Part shown: positions 10,448 to 40,149 of the stretch, one piece after another
Numbering within the stretch: position 1 is the first letter of the stretch
Layout of the letters: each line of letters opens with the position of its first letter
Assembly: GCA_037349315.1 (NCBI GenBank)
Contig: JBAIAC010000054.1
Coordinates: forward strand, 744,001 to 808,000
Origin: Chelydra serpentina
Taxonomy: Eukaryota; Chordata; Testudines; Chelydridae
Direction: 5' to 3'
Length of the DNA stretch: 64,000 nucleotides
The notes under the pieces: model-generated
Seen by the model: the letters and a program-made list of their open reading frames with translations, nothing else
What the model was told of the DNA's origin: nothing
Databases searched by the model: none
Position numbers and translations under genes: made by a program

Positions 10448-11013
10448 TCGGGAGGTTGCAGCCCTAGATCCGGCTCAGGGTGGTATGGGGCAATTAATAG
10501 TCCTTCCCGTTCCTGCCAGGGTTTTAAGAGATTTATAAGATAGACCTGCTTTTCCTTCCGGCAACCCAGTTGCTGGATTTCGTAGGTGACAGGTCCTACC
10601 CGGCGGAGGACCTCATACGGGCCCTACCAGCGGGCAAAAAGTTTTGATTCCTCCGAGGGGAGCAGGAGGAATACTCGGTCACCTGGCTCAAACGATCGGG
10701 CCTGGGCACCCCGATTATAGTGCTGCTCCTGGGCTCTTTGGGCTGCAGTTAAGTTCTTCCTTGCAAGCTCACCAGCCTGTGCCAGCTGCTCCTGCAGCTG
10801 TAAGACATATTGTAGTAGACCCTGTGTTGTGAATGGGTTGTGTTCCCAAGTTTCTCTCAGGAGGTCTAGCACTCCGCGGGGCTGCCGCCCATAGAGGAGC
10901 TCAAACGGAGAGAACTTCGTGGATGCCTGAGGAACTTCTCGAATTGCCAGTAGTAAAGGAGGGAGCAATTGATCCCACTGGCGGAGGTCCTGGTTGGGGA
11001 AATGTTGCAGCAT
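10448..11013 (-). pseudogene. Gypsy integrase C-terminal remnant with GPY/F module
   Basis: The minus-strand frame carries REVPQASTKFSPFELLYGR, typical of the integrase core end, then FEPGDRVFLLLPSEESKLFARW. After an in-frame TAG at about 10622 it continues as GPYEVLRRVGPVTYEI, the GPY/F module, and QVYLINLLKPWQ. The N-terminal zinc finger and most of the catalytic core are missing. Its place before RT on the coding strand is the key point for classification. Confidence 0.85.
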
Positions 11014-12158
11014 TCCCTGACTGGGCTAAGGGACCTGGCCCCGCCCACTCCAGCTGAGAGAGTGGCTCTTTATCCTCTGGCTCAGAGGGAAGCCACCCTG
11101 GCTCCCTACAGCATGCCTTGTGAGATATCATTGTAAAAGTAGTGATCTGTTGGATATTAATATCCTGTTGAATTGTATGCAGTATAATTGCATGTGAAGT
11201 TATGAAGTATTACTGTGTGCATGTTATTGAAATATGTTGTGAGCTTGGGAGACGCCCACTGCTGGCCTTTCAGTAATGACAAAGGGGCAACCATAACTGC
11301 TTGGATAGGCGTTGATGGCTCATCAATAGGAATCCACAATCCCAAAGATGCCTTGGAGACGGCACCTATGCAGTGGGGACTGCCTAACCCATGGGGATTG
11401 CCTAATCCCCACATCACAGCAAGGATCTTTCTATCAGATGGAAGAAAGTATAAAAGAGGGACAGTTGCAGCATCACTTAGCCTCTCTCCCCATCCCCCAT
11501 CTCAACACCTGGAACTGGAAGACAAAGACTTTGAACTGGGGAGATTGGTCCTGGGCTAGAAAGGGATTCCAGCCTGTGTATTGAGAACTGTGAACTGCCT
11601 GTAACCTATATTCGGGTGAGAGATTGCTTGATTCAAATCTTGCTTGGTCTGCAGAATTTAGACTGTGAGTTTAGTCTTATTTCTTACGTAATCAACTCTG
11701 ATCTCTATGCCTGCTACTTATAATCACTTACAATTTATCTTTCTGTAGTTAATAAATCTGTTTTTATATTTTATCTAAAACAGGGTTGAAAAAAGTGTGG
11801 TTTTGGTTGAAGTGCTTGGGGAATCTCAGCTCAGATGACAAAGGCTGGTGCATGTCCGCTTTCCCTTGTTGAAGTGGCAAACTAATTAATGAGTTTGCAC
11901 TGTCCAGGGGAGTCATAAGTAGTGTAAAATGTCATATTTCTGCGGTGAAAGGCTAGGGTGATTTGCTGGTGCCTCTCTCTATATGATTCATGAGTGGCTC
12001 TGGGAGCATTCATGCAATTTAGCTGCTGTGGGGCTCCACATGCAGGTGGCTGAGTGATAACAGGGCCTGGAGGGGTTTGCGTGAGACATCCCAAACTGGA
12101 GAATTACGGGAGCACAGCAGTCCCACAGTTCCAGGTTGTACCCAGGGGATCCCATCAC

Positions 12159-12410
12159 AGTACTATTCACAAACTTTGTAAGTGAATTCTCTATGCCATT
12201 ATCCAAATTGCTTATGAAGATATTGAATAGAACCAGACCTAGGGCAGATCCCTACAGGATCCCACTCCATATGCCCTTCCAGCTCGATTGTGAGCCACTG
12301 ATAACTACTCTCAGTAGTTTTCCAACCAGTTGTGCACCCATGTTATGGTAGGTTTGTCTAGGCAGTATTTCCCTAGTTTGCTGATCAGACAGTAGGCAAT
12401 GCCAGACAGG
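12159..12410 (-). mobile_element. Continuation of the old CR1 (RT region)
   Basis: This picks up where the CR1 fragment ends at about 7686. The reverse complement corresponds to the part of ORF2 around LFNIFI and FADDTK in copy 1, heavily decayed. The shared break shows that the LTR and all it contains were inserted later. Confidence 0.75.
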
Positions 12411-13098
12411 GCAGCACTGACCCCATTTTCTAAATGCAATAATCCCTTCACCTGGGGAAACACATCCAGCACTGACTGCAGGGAGGTCCTCCCCAGATTC
12501 AGCTGTCCACTTTCCAGGGGGCAGGGCCGGTACATGAGGGCTGTGGCTAGGGGATGATGGTAGTGCAGAGGAACCCATGGGAACAAGGGTAGTGGGGGGG
12601 GCCCATGGAGCTAGGGCTGGTGCATTAAGGCTGCAGGCCAGAGGTAGGGCAGGGGGCTCGGGGGGATGGGGCTGCAGACCGAGGGGGCCCAGGGGGCAGG
12701 GCTGCCGGCTAGGGCCGGGGCCGGGGCCCAGGAGGAGGGCGGCACCGGCAGGGGAGGCTGGAGGCAGCGGCCCCTTTAATCCGCCCCCCCCCCCGCACGC
12801 GCGGTTGCGTTGCCCCGCTCCGGTGTTGGCGGCACAAAGCTTCCCGCGAGTGTGACGTCATTGTGTGTGGCCGCTGCCCCGCGTAACCCCGCCTAGCACC
12901 GCCTCCCGATTGGGCGTGAGGGCGGTGTAGGAGGATGACGCGGAGCACGACGCGCGCCGTGATTGGCTGAGCGCTGAAGGGTGGGAGGTGGTGTGCTGCC
13001 CCGCCCCCCGGGTGTGCGCGAGGCGGCGGCGCGTGGCAGCGGCGGCTCCCGGGCTCAGAGTCCCGAGCGCAGGCGGCGGCGCCGAGCCCGGCCCGGCC

Positions 13099-30723
<17,625 letters not shown>

Positions 30724-33040
30724 CCGGGTGGCAAGGCCTCTCAGCAGCAGGATTCCTTCTCAAAGGCATTGGACTCTTGCTTTTGCACAGTAATGACAGA
30801 CTGCTTATTGAAGCCGGAGGCACTGAAGAAGACAAACCCTGTGATGCTTGAGTAGAACAGCTGACTGGACTAAGCCAGCTCTGACTGGTGCTGTGGAAAG
30901 GGATTGGGTCTTCCCTTCCAGTATTATATTCTCAAGCAAAAAGACTACTGTGGAGGCTCCGGGCAGGAAGCTTCTCATTATTTATATGTTAATATGTTTG
31001 TAAACTCATGTACAGTTTTTTGTTAGAAATTCTCAATAGGACTCATTTACTGTAATGTTCAGATGAGAACACATTGTTGGCCTACAAGTAAAAAAACTGT
31101 CATGTAGCAAAAGCTTTTCCTCCCATGTGGCTAAACAGTAGCTGTGGCTGTGCCAAGGCTAGGAGACTGGCTCAGACATCAGCAGTTACTCTGGAGAACT
31201 CTGCATGGAAGTTATATTTAAAAAAGCAAAACAAACAAAGTAAAGGGTTGGAATGAATTGTTGTCTGCTGTGCTCTGTAGTTTTCTCCTGTTCCCTTTTA
31301 GCCATTTCTGAAGCTCAGTAACACTTGGTCTTTACATTTTTCTTTCTAGTACACCAAGCCTTGACACTGGGCCAGAATTCAGGGTATCATCAAAGAGACT
31401 GGAAGGGCATGGATCTAGTTGATCTCACTTGCACTGGAGAAGGGCTGCTTAGGGTTTATCATGTTTTGTGTTTGCAGAAAGTTAAATCTGGTTTCCTGCT
31501 ATCAAACCTTTGTATGCTCATGAATGTGTACCTGTAGCCAAAGGATCTTCTCTCTTGCTTCTCCAGATGTTTGTAACTGATCTGGTAGGTATAGTGGTTG
31601 CTTTGGGATACTCCTTACTTTAAAGAGATGCTATCAATCTGAAAATCATCTTTTCCTTAGAAATACCAGAAACGTCAAATTTTGAGGGACTAAATGGATG
31701 ACTCAAATCTGCAGTGCACATTTTCTCAGTCCTTAATAGAAAGGAGTGAGGTATTGAATTCTTAAAGAGCTTTTCTCCAAGTTTTTAGTGAAATAAGTGT
31801 TAACCTAAAGAACCTGGAAAAAAAAATCACTTCAGTTGGGTTTCACTTCTTTGGTACATGGGCCAGTCTTCCTAGTTCATTTCTCTCGAGAGTCTGCCTT
31901 GAAAAACCCAGTAGTTTTACCAGTCATACTTGCATAGTTATAAGGGCCTTTTATTCTTGTAGCTTAAACCCCTTCCCAAGCAACATATAAACTAAGACCA
32001 AGAAAAAGCCCTCTTATGGGAATGTATACCTGGGGTTATACCTGTATAACTATACTGGTTTTAATTAACACCTTAGTGTATAAAGTAGCACATAATTAGT
32101 TCCTTAAAATGAACCAGTAGAAGTTCCCGTGTATGCAAAAAGGGATATAGATGCATATGATGCTGGTCCTGTTTTCTGCTTGTTTAAATAGGCAGGTAAT
32201 TAGCATGACTGACATTTTTTTCATGGCACTATCTCAGTGCACTGGCACTAATGACCACAATCCCTGCAGCAGCTCTTTGAGGATTTTTAATCATTGTACA
32301 GAACAGTCTGTTAGAAATAATGTTTAACTTTTTGCTATGGTGGTAGGTTTTATTTGTAAAAAAACAAGGTGAGCATAGATGACTTACCTGGATACTGTTA
32401 AGGGTTAACCATGAATGTCAGATAACTTTACAATCCTAAGATTAAAATTTTGAGAAACACTAATGAAAAAGATGAGTCTATGAAGTACAGAAAGCGGTGA
32501 AGCCATTGGCTCCCTAAGAATTAGGAGAGAAAGCCACTTATCTCAAAAATTAAACTCTGCTGTGGAACGGAGAGAGAAGATACTAGAAATAGGAAGAGGC
32601 AGTGGCAGGAGTTGTTGGAAAAGGGTAAGGGTAGAATGGTTTCTAGCTCTTGCCCAGTTTCATGGAAGGCACCAGTGAATATAGAGACTGCTCTGGTGAG
32701 CTAGGCAACAGGAAGGAAGAAAACCTGCTCTGTTAGAAGTGGGGCTGCATATTAAAGTGCTTCAATGCTTCTCGTTACAGGACTGTTTTCAGTTGCTTAT
32801 AACTGCCAAGCTGTAACTGGGTTGATGTTTTTCCATGTTGTGTGTCTTCCTCAGGCTGAATTTTCATGGAAAATTTCAGCCAAAATGGTTCAGCTGTTTC
32901 TGAGAATAAGGCTAGTGAAAAATGTTTTTCACATGTTAAAAGTCCTTTTGAAATACTCTAGCACTCCCTTGCTTTGGAGCAGAGATGTAAAGTTTGGCAG
33001 GGTAGGAGGTTGATGTGTAGGGTGGATTCAGTTAGGGACC
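30724..33040 (+). other. ZMYND19: ZMYND19 3' UTR and downstream sequence
   Basis: The 3' UTR begins at 30724. I see no canonical AATAAA in the next kilobase; an ATTAAA occurs at 32441-32446, but the real cleavage site cannot be fixed. No further gene is recognisable up to the DIRS remnant. Confidence 0.5.
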
Positions 33041-33551
33041 ATCTGCCCTGCACTGTATAATTGTGACCAACTGATCAGGGAGGCGTCAGTTGTTAGGATC
33101 ATGGTCGGCACCAGTTGGAGGAAAGGAGCCCTTACACAGATGTTCCTGCGCTGTGTCCATCAGAGTAGTACGTCCTTGATTCTCTCAGCATGGATAAGAG
33201 TTTGTGGAGGCTGTATCTGTGGGGGACATATACTGTACGGAGTCATGCCTGAAGACACTGCATGTGTAACTGTGTGTGCCTTACCATGAAAGTGGCTGCT
33301 GCCATGTGGCCTACTAGCTAGAGGCACGTACTGGCAGTGATCTGGGGGCAGACTTGTACATTGGATACAAGCTCCACTATAGTGAAGAATCTGAGAGGTG
33401 GAAAGAAGGCTCTGGCTTGTATGGCATCTAATTGTGTGCCGATGAACTCCAGGTGTTGTACCATGCTAAAGTAGACTTCTTTAGGTTCGTGCAGAGGCCT
33501 AGACTCATAAGCAGGTCCATTGTCACCCAGATAGCATGGAAAGCATCAGTT

Positions 33552-34115
33552 TCATATGGGGCCTTGAGGGGACAGTCTAAGTATGGGAAGATGATGACGC
33601 CTTGTTTCCTTAGGTAGGCAGCGACTACTGCGAGAACTTTGGAGAATACCCAAGGGAGCTATAGACAGTCTGAAAGGCAGTATCTTGTACTGATGGTGGT
33701 CGGCACCTGTGGCGAATCGGAGAAATAGCCTGAGGGCAGGGTGTACTGTGATATGGAAGTATGCATCTTGGAGGTTGAGGGCCGAGAATAGTCCTCTTGT
33801 TCCAATGCTGGGATAATAGTGGAGAGTTGCAGTTTGATGAAGTGTTGCAGTTTGATGACCTTGTTCAGATTTTGAAGGTCCAGGATGGGTTGCCAGCTGC
33901 TGGATTTCTTCTGGATCAGAAAATGGGAGTAAAAACCCTGTCCCCTTTGTTAGAAAGGGACTGGTTCTATGGCGCCCAGTTGCAGAAGATTTATTTCTCC
34001 CCATAGAATGGGTTCGTGAAAGGGGTCCCTGAAGAGGGACAGGGAGGGGGCGTGGCGAGGTGGGATAGATGGGAAGGGGATAGAGTATCCTTCCCTGACT
34101 ATCTCTAGAACCCAC
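33552..34115 (-). pseudogene. DIRS reverse transcriptase remnant
   Basis: An open 187-codon stretch with FSALNLQDAYFHITVHP, RLFLRFATGADHHQYKILPF and SIAPLGI, matching the DIRS RT pattern (LDLKDAYFHI then KVLPFGLS.AP). The catalytic region after it is missing from the frame. Recognisable by motif, not functional. Confidence 0.8.
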
Positions 34116-35039
34116 TTGTCTGAGGTGATTAGTCTCCCTGATGGAAAAAATGGAGCTACTCGGTCGCCAGACTGGTGGGATATCGAAGATAGTTGGAATG
34201 ACTGGAAGAGGGGGAGGCTTCTTGGGGCCTTGAGCACACCTTCAAAATTTTGGCTTGGCTGGCAGTGCGTGAGAGGTAGCCCCTTGAGGAGTGGGCTGTC
34301 TGTTTGGCAGGGGGCCTTTGTCTTAAGTGCTAGATGCCATAGTGCCATTGAGGAGTGTACTGCAGTGGTCAGGATTGCCGAGGGAGATGAGACTTCCCTG
34401 GGCATCTCTTTGGCACTGGTGTATAAATGCCGAGAGAGTGGAGAGTAATTCTGAATTCTTTAAGGGAGTGCAGGGAATCGTTTGCACGCTCCGTGAATAG
34501 TTTGTGACCCTCAAAGGGTAAGTTTTCAACTGCGGTTTGTACCTCCTTAGGAAAGCCTGAGAGGTGCATGCATGGTGCACACCTCATGACCATGGCAGTT
34601 GCAATGGTCGTGCAATTTTGGAAGAAGAGATGTGTGCAGGATATCAAGTAGCTTATGCTACTGATCTTTCCCTTCCTCCAAAGGAATCTGGAGGGAGTCT
34701 GCAATCCTGCAGAATAACTCCTGAAGGTGCCTGAAGTCATCAGCAGTCATAGGCGGTGGAGGCATGATAGCTTCATCAGGGGAAGAAGAACAGAAATGTA
34801 GTGTTGGTGGAGCTTCCTCCTCCTATTCTTCCTCCTCATCTGGTACCAGCAGAGCTTTGGTCTCTGGTGGGTGACAGACCGATGGAGAAGGGAGAGGTGT
34901 AGGTCTCTGGCTTTGTTACATGGGAGGTTTCCCGAATTGTGCACTATATGTGGCCCAAGGGTCCCAGTATGGTCCGTGTGGAGGGGTGGAACGTGTGGTT
35001 GCATCCATGGTGGTCCATACTGTAATGGCCCCCCCAGGG

Positions 35040-36076
35040 TGCAACCTGCAACTGGGATACCACTGAGCCCTCTATCTCACCAGCCTGGGCCCCATCTCAC
35101 ACTGTGCTGCTGTGACAAGCTGCAGACTGCTCCCAGTCCTGCACTCACACAAACCTTTACACAGGCAGGGACACACCCTACTGCAGTTATATGAATGCTG
35201 CTTCTTAGCCACTCATGAACTAACAATAGAGAGATTCCAGCCAGCTCGCTCCACAGCCTAGGACCCCAAAGCTGTATCTTCTTGCCATGACCAGTATATG
35301 TTTATTAACCAGCCTGCCTCTCCTTCAAAGTGGAAGGGACCATGCACCAGTTTTTGTTCCTGAGCAAATTTCCCAAGCACTTCTAGCAAAAAAGGTAACA
35401 AAAAACAAATTTATTAACTACAGAAAGATAGATTTTCAGTGAGTATATAAGTAAAGTACAGATCACAGCAGATTACCTAAGAAATAAACAAAAACACAAT
35501 CTACGCTTTATAAACTAGACAGGATTTGAATCAAGCAGTGTTAGATAGTACAAACAGTCCACCAAGCTTCTGTAGACAGGTAGGCTTTCTTTTTTCCTGC
35601 CTGGGACCTCCTTTCCCAGCTCAGTCTTTGTTCCTAAGGTGTTTCCAGGCGTTGTTGTATGGGGAGTGAGGCCAAGTGATGTCACTTCCCCCTTTTATGT
35701 ATTCTTCCAGCTTGCTAGAAAGATTTTTTGCTGTGACATGGGTCAAACAGTCTCCATTGGGTACGTGCTATCCTGGAGAGGTTTCCATTGTACACAATTC
35801 CTGGGATAATCCTTGTGAGTGTTTGTATTCTCCTCAAGAGGCCATCAATGTTGTTTGATCTTTTTATTGTTATACCTGAAAGGCTGCTTGTGGGTGTTCC
35901 CAACCGCACATGTTTCAGTGGCACATACATAGCAAAACTTCATATACAATGGTAGCACATACAACTTAACAGGATATTAATGTTCAACAGATTTAAGGTT
36001 TTTAAAATACTAGGCATACTTTGTACAAAACACATAATTATATCACCAAGGTGAATATGGGGTGCAGTGTGTCACT
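35040..36076 (-). repeat. LTR inserted in DIRS copy A
   Basis: In reverse it has a polyadenylation region (TTAATAAATTTGTTTTTTG, plus position about 35400-35420) strongly like that of the LTR ending at 12158, so both belong to related LTR families. DIRS gag-like sequence flanks it on both sides. Boundaries are approximate. Confidence 0.6.
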
Positions 36077-36280
36077 TTAGGGCACAGAGTGCCAAACACC
36101 AGGATTGTGCTCCTGATGTGGATTGTAAATAGTGAGGATGCATAGATAATCGTTGGAACATCTTGAATAAGAGGGTGCGATGGAGGAGTCGTCCTCCTTC
36201 TCCTCCTTCTTCCTCCTTGTCTCTGGGGAAGGGAGGGGCCGTCCTTGGAGGAGAAAGGGAGGACTGTTGTGAGAAGTGGA

Positions 36281-36295
36281 GGGGGGGGGGGGGGG
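36281..36295 (+). repeat. Poly-G run
   Basis: Fifteen consecutive G on the plus strand within DIRS remnant sequence. Confidence 0.9.
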
Positions 36296-36395
36296 AGTAG
36301 TCATGTCTGAAGAGAGATGACTCAGGATAATACATGATCTTAGTCAAAGGTCAATTAATTGCCATCAGTGGTAAATAGGACCAATGGCCAATGAT

Positions 36396-36771
36396 GGGAT
36401 GTTAGAAGTTACTACAGAGAACTTTTTCCTGGGTGTCTGGCTGGTGAGTCTTGCCCACATGCTTGGGGTTCAGCTGATCGCCATATTTGGGGTCGGGAAG
36501 GAATTTTCCTCCAGGGCAGATTGGCAGAGGCCCTGGAGGTTTTTCGCCTTCCTCTGCAGCATGGGGCACGGGTCACTTGCTGGAGGATTCTCTGCATCTT
36601 GAAGTCTTTAAACCATGATTTGAGGACTTCAATAGCTGAGACATAGGTGAGAGGATTATTCCAGCAGTGGGTGGGTGAGATTCTGTGGCCTGCATTGTGC
36701 AGGAGGTCAGACTAGATGATCATAATGGTCCCTTCTGACCTTAAAGTCTATGAGTCTGAGTCTATGAGGAG
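36396..36771 (+). mobile_element. CR1-clade LINE 3' fragment (second subfamily)
   Basis: This is the plus-strand counterpart of 17288-17646 and shares, in frame, NFFLGVWLVSL. It ends with GACCTTAAAGTCTATGAGTC and short TCTATGA-type repeats. Confidence 0.8.
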
Positions 36772-37066
36772 TGTCAGATACAAGCAGGTCTTTAAGCTAT
36801 CTGAATTCCTCTGGAGGAAGAAGGAGCATCATCAGTGCAGGTGTATGAATCTGTGCCAAAGAGATGCATTCCCCTGAGCAGCCAGCAGGTGGACCTAGAG
36901 ACTTGCTAACAATTTTGACGGGACCGAGGACTTGCTCAGCTTCATCAGTGCTGAAAAAGACATCGGTGCCGGAGGTTTGTGGGTGTTGTATCTCCTGCAG
37001 TTGGTTGGTCTCTGTCTCCAAAGCAGAGAGTCGGTACTGAGAGCTGTAGGTTTGCCCAGTTAGTCT

Positions 37067-37591
37067 TTAGATCATTGTTTTGTGCCGGTGCTGGAGGTAC
37101 TCGAGTGGGTCATGGAGCCATGTCCCCTCAGAGGATGTTGAGGTGACTGACTTTGCAGGGGATGGAGTCCTGGCGGGCTGTGCCTCGGAGTGAGAGGAGG
37201 GAAGTGTGTTTTGTTTTTTCATCTGAATGCGAAAGAGATGACTTTCTCTTAGTGGAAGGCAGAGAATGAGGATTGGTGGACATCTTGGCAGATTGTGAGG
37301 GTTGCACAGGAGAAGAGTCCAGGCCTGGGTCTTGATGCTGGATACAGTGATTTCTCCATGAGGAGAAGTTTTAACTGAATGTCTCGGTCTTTTCTGGCCC
37401 CTGTCAGTCCAGTCATGGTAGTGGGAACACTTTTGTGGTATATGTCCCTCTCTCAGCCAGCAAATACACTGTGGTTGGCTGTCACCTACCGGGAAGGCAG
37501 CCCTGCAAGAGATCCAGGCATAAGAGTGAGGGAAAAAGCTTCCCAGTCGGGAAGGGCAGGAAGTGGGGAAACAAAAGCCTAAGCTATGCAA
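37067..37591 (-). pseudogene. DIRS gag-like remnant
   Basis: A 174-codon open stretch with LREGHIPQKCSHYHDWTDRG, parallel to CLGETHVPAKCVHCTNLKTR in DIRS copy C. The Cys/His-containing motif is the typical N-terminal part of turtle DIRS ORF1. The rest is Ser/Pro-rich and poorly conserved. Not functional. Confidence 0.65.
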
Positions 37592-38015
37592 TAACTATAA
37601 AGGTAAAGCAAAAACCCAAAAAAGTTTTTTATTTGATGGAGAAAAGAAGTACTAACTACACTAAAACTGACAAGTAAAGCACGATCTACTGAGGGAAAAG
37701 GAGAAGCGGACTCTGCTGTGGATTCTGTCCCAGACCAAAAGCGGTAGATAAGGAACTGTGGGGAGGAGAGGTGGTCGGACCATCCAGCACTATATATATC
37801 TCAGCACGAGAGTGGGGAGGTGCACGTGTGCAGTCTTTCAGGCACTGCTGATGAAAATCTCCAATCCCAGGCGCAGGGAGCACCCATAGGGACATCACTC
37901 GAAGAAGAATAGAAAGATTGAATTTCTATCCCTACCTCTGCCACAGTTCGTGTGTGATGCTAAGCAAACATTTGTGGTCACTAATTGTGTGTTCCTCATT
38001 TTCTGGGTCCCCAAC

Positions 38016-38157
38016 TTCATAGATTCTGAGGCCAGAATGGACTATTGGGATTTAGTCTGACTTCCTCTATAACAGAGGCTAGGTTTCCCCAAATAATTCC
38101 TAGAGCATATCTGAGAAAAACATCCAATCTTGATTTAAAAATTGCCAGTGATGGAGA
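38016..38157 (-). mobile_element. CR1-clade LINE fragment
   Basis: ATAGATTCTGAGGCCAGAAT and AACATCCAATCTTGATTTAA are typical of the minus-strand 3' end of CR1-type repeats. Confidence 0.6.
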
Positions 38158-38226
38158 CAGGTTTCAGAGTCATAGCCGTGTTAGTCTGTATCCGCAAAAA
38201 GAACGAGGAGTACTTGTGGCACCTTA
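38158..38226. repeat. Fragment of a common turtle repeat
   Basis: CGTGTTAGTCTGTATCCGCA with GTACTTGTGGCACCTTAG is a sequence abundant in turtle genomes, possibly Penelope-related; family uncertain. Confidence 0.5.
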
Positions 38227-38524
38227 GCCCTGGTCTACATTACGACTTTAGGTCGAATTTAGCAGTGTTAGATTGATTTAACCCTGCACATGACAAAGCC
38301 ATTTTTTTACTTAAAGGGCTCTTAAAATCGATTTCTGTACTCCTCCCCGATGAGGGGATTAGCGCTGAAATCGACATAGCCGGGTCAAATTTCGGGTAGT
38401 GTGGATGCAATTTAACGGTATTGGCCTCCGGGAGCTATCCCAGAGTGCTCCATTGTGACCACTCTGGACAGCACTTTCAACTCAGATGCACTAGCCAGGT
38501 ACACAGGAAAAGCACTGGGAACTT

Positions 38525-39098
38525 TTGAATTTCATTTCCTATTTGGCCAGCGTTGTGAGCTCATCAGCAGATGAGTCCCAGAATCGAAAAAGATCTCCAG
38601 CATGGACCGAACGGGAGGTACTGGATCTGATCGCTGTATGGGGAGACGAATCCGTGCTATCAGAACTACGTTCCAAAAGACAAAATGCCAAAATATTTGA
38701 AAAAATCTCCAAGGCCATGATGGACAGAGGCTACAACAGGGATGCAACACAGTGCTGCGTGAAAATTAAGGAGCTCAGGCAAGAGTACCAGAAAACCAAA
38801 GAGGCAAACGGACGTTCGGGTCAGAGCCCCAGTCATGCCGCTTCTATGATGAGCTGCATGCAATTCTAGGGGGGCTCCTTCCACTACCCTACCCCTGTCC
38901 GTGGACACTTGCATGGGGGGAGTCTCATGCAACAGGGATGAGGATTTTGGGGACGAGGAAGATGAGGAGGTTGAGGATAGCGCACAGCAGGCAAGCAGAG
39001 AATGCCTTCTCCCCGACAGCCAGGAACTGTCGCTCACCCTGGAGCCAATACTCTCCCAAGGCGGCTCCCGGACCATGAAGCCGGAGAAAGCACCTCTG
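38525..39098 (+). pseudogene. Harbinger Myb/SANT-like accessory protein, exon 1 (frameshifted)
   Basis: The first 114-codon frame carries a Myb/SANT-like trihelix domain: WTEREVLDLIAVWGDESV, then IFEKISKAMMDRGYNRD and QCCVKIKELRQEYQKTKEAN. Such a protein assists the transposase by DNA binding and nuclear import in the Harbinger superfamily. The frame shifts between about 38815 and 38900; the next frame continues with an acidic segment (DEDFGDEEDEEVEDSAQQAS) to a donor GTGAGT at 39099. It looks like a decayed gene whose second exon is at 46116. Confidence 0.75.
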
Positions 39099-39129
39099 GT
39101 GAGTGTACCATTGTAAATATAATACATGG

Positions 39130-39440
39130 TTTAAAAGCAAGCGTGTTTAATGATTAATTGTCCCTGAAGGCTTGGGATGCATTCGTGGCCAGTCCAGCTA
39201 CTGGAAAAGTCTGTTAACGTGTCTGGAGCAGAAATCCTCCAGGGACATCTCCATGAAGTTCTCCTGGAGGTACTCCAAAAGCCTTTGCAGAAGGTTTCTG
39301 GGGAGGGCAGCCTTATTCCGTCCTCCATGATAGGATATTTTAACACGCCAGGCCAGGAGCACGTAGTCTGGAATCATTGCATAACAAAGCCTGGCAGCGT
39401 ATGGTCCCGGTGTTTGCTGGCATTGAAGCAATATCCGTTC
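39130..39440 (-). other. Harbinger internal sequence
   Basis: The minus strand is open and reads PGPYAARLCYAMIPDYVLLAWRV; I do not recognise it with confidence. It lies between accessory exon 1 and the DIRS element. Confidence 0.4.
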
Positions 39441-39470
39441 TTTCTTCTTCGAGTGCTTGCTCATATGTAT

Positions 39471-39621
39471 TCCAATTAGGTGTACGCGCCGCGCGTGCAT
39501 GATCGTCGGAAGATTTTTACCCTAGCAACACTCGGTGGGCCGGCTGGCGCCCCCTGGAGTGGCGCCGTTGCGGCACCTGATATCTACCTCAGCCGGCCCA
39601 GCGCCCTCTCAGTTCCTTCTT
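39471..39621 (+). repeat. DIRS copy B left inverted terminal repeat
   Basis: Contains CGCGCCGCGCGTGCATGATC and GGCGCCCCCTGGAGTGGCGC; its reverse complement is at about 45288-45439. Confidence 0.9.
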
Positions 39622-40149
39622 ACCGCCCGTGATGGTCGGATCTGTGGAGCAGCATAGCTGATCTCCACCTCCCTAGCTTAGTTAGCACTCGATTAGCATT
39701 GTTAATGTTTTAAGTACTTTAAGTAGTTGTTAATAGTTTTGATAGTTGTAAGAAGTTTAGTTTAAATACTAGTGCGAGATAAGGGGCTTTTCCCCTTCTC
39801 TCGCCTCTGGTACCGGGCTCATGCCTTGTTCACCAGGATTCAAGCCGTCGGCTGGCTCCAAGCCAATGCCTACGGGGGACCCCCCCACGACTCCCGTTTG
39901 AGGCGCTGGGGGATCCCATCTCGCAGATAAGTGTCAGGTCTCCCAGGCTTTTAAGCCTAGAGCCAAGAAGGAGCGGGGCTTTCGCTTAAAGCAGCTCCTA
40001 GTAGAACCGACACTTGGCTCGAGGCCGGGCCCACTGTGACTCAGCAACAGACCCTGGGGCTGGCACCGCCGGACGCCGCTGTAGCTGCAAGTACAACCCC
40101 GCCCGGCCCAGACTTTCGGCCCGGCGCCAGCACCATCGGCTCCCGGTAC

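Larger units (their letters stand above)
7769..11110 (-). mobile_element. Internally deleted Ty3/gypsy retrotransposon with INT-RT-RNaseH order (Gmr1-like)
   Basis: The element is flanked by the 5-bp duplication GCATG (7764-7768, 11111-11115). Read on the minus strand it has a truncated 5' LTR (11110-11013, starting TGTAGGGAGCC), an integrase C-terminal half, reverse transcriptase, RNase H, a purine-rich tract just before the 3' LTR, and the 3' LTR at 8979-7769. The gag, protease and N-terminal integrase region is missing at the LTR/integrase junction near 11013. Integrase upstream of RT is not the usual Ty3/gypsy order but is the hallmark of the Gmr1 group. A SINE interrupts the INT-RT linker. 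Reading frames are broken, so the element is non-autonomous. Confidence 0.85.
7687..12158 (+). mobile_element. LTR (probable solo endogenous-retrovirus-type LTR) split by a gypsy element
   Basis: Sequence flanking the gypsy insertion (about 7687-7768 and 11111-12158) joins into one LTR-like unit lying within the old CR1. It begins about TGTTACACTC and ends CCCATCACA. It has a TATA box TATAAAAG at 11449-11456 and AATAAA at 11751-11756, and no coding capacity. The CR1 text resumes directly after it. The target duplication is not clean, so the boundaries are approximate. The polyadenylation region resembles, in reverse, that of the minus-strand LTR at about 35040-36075. Confidence 0.6.
33050..37915 (-). 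mobile_element. DIRS-type retrotransposon remnant (copy A), interrupted
   Basis: On the minus strand, from 37915: a terminus containing CTTCTTCGAGTGATG, a gag-like region with EGHIPQKCSH (about 37450-37500), gag C-terminal motifs VENLPFEGHKLF and SLHSLKEFRITLHSLG (about 34400-34560), and RT at 33552-34115. An LTR (about 35040-36076) and a LINE fragment (36396-36771) are inserted. RNase H and tyrosine recombinase are not recognisable, so the 3' part is lost or decayed. The terminal motif is shared with the other two DIRS copies. Confidence 0.75.
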
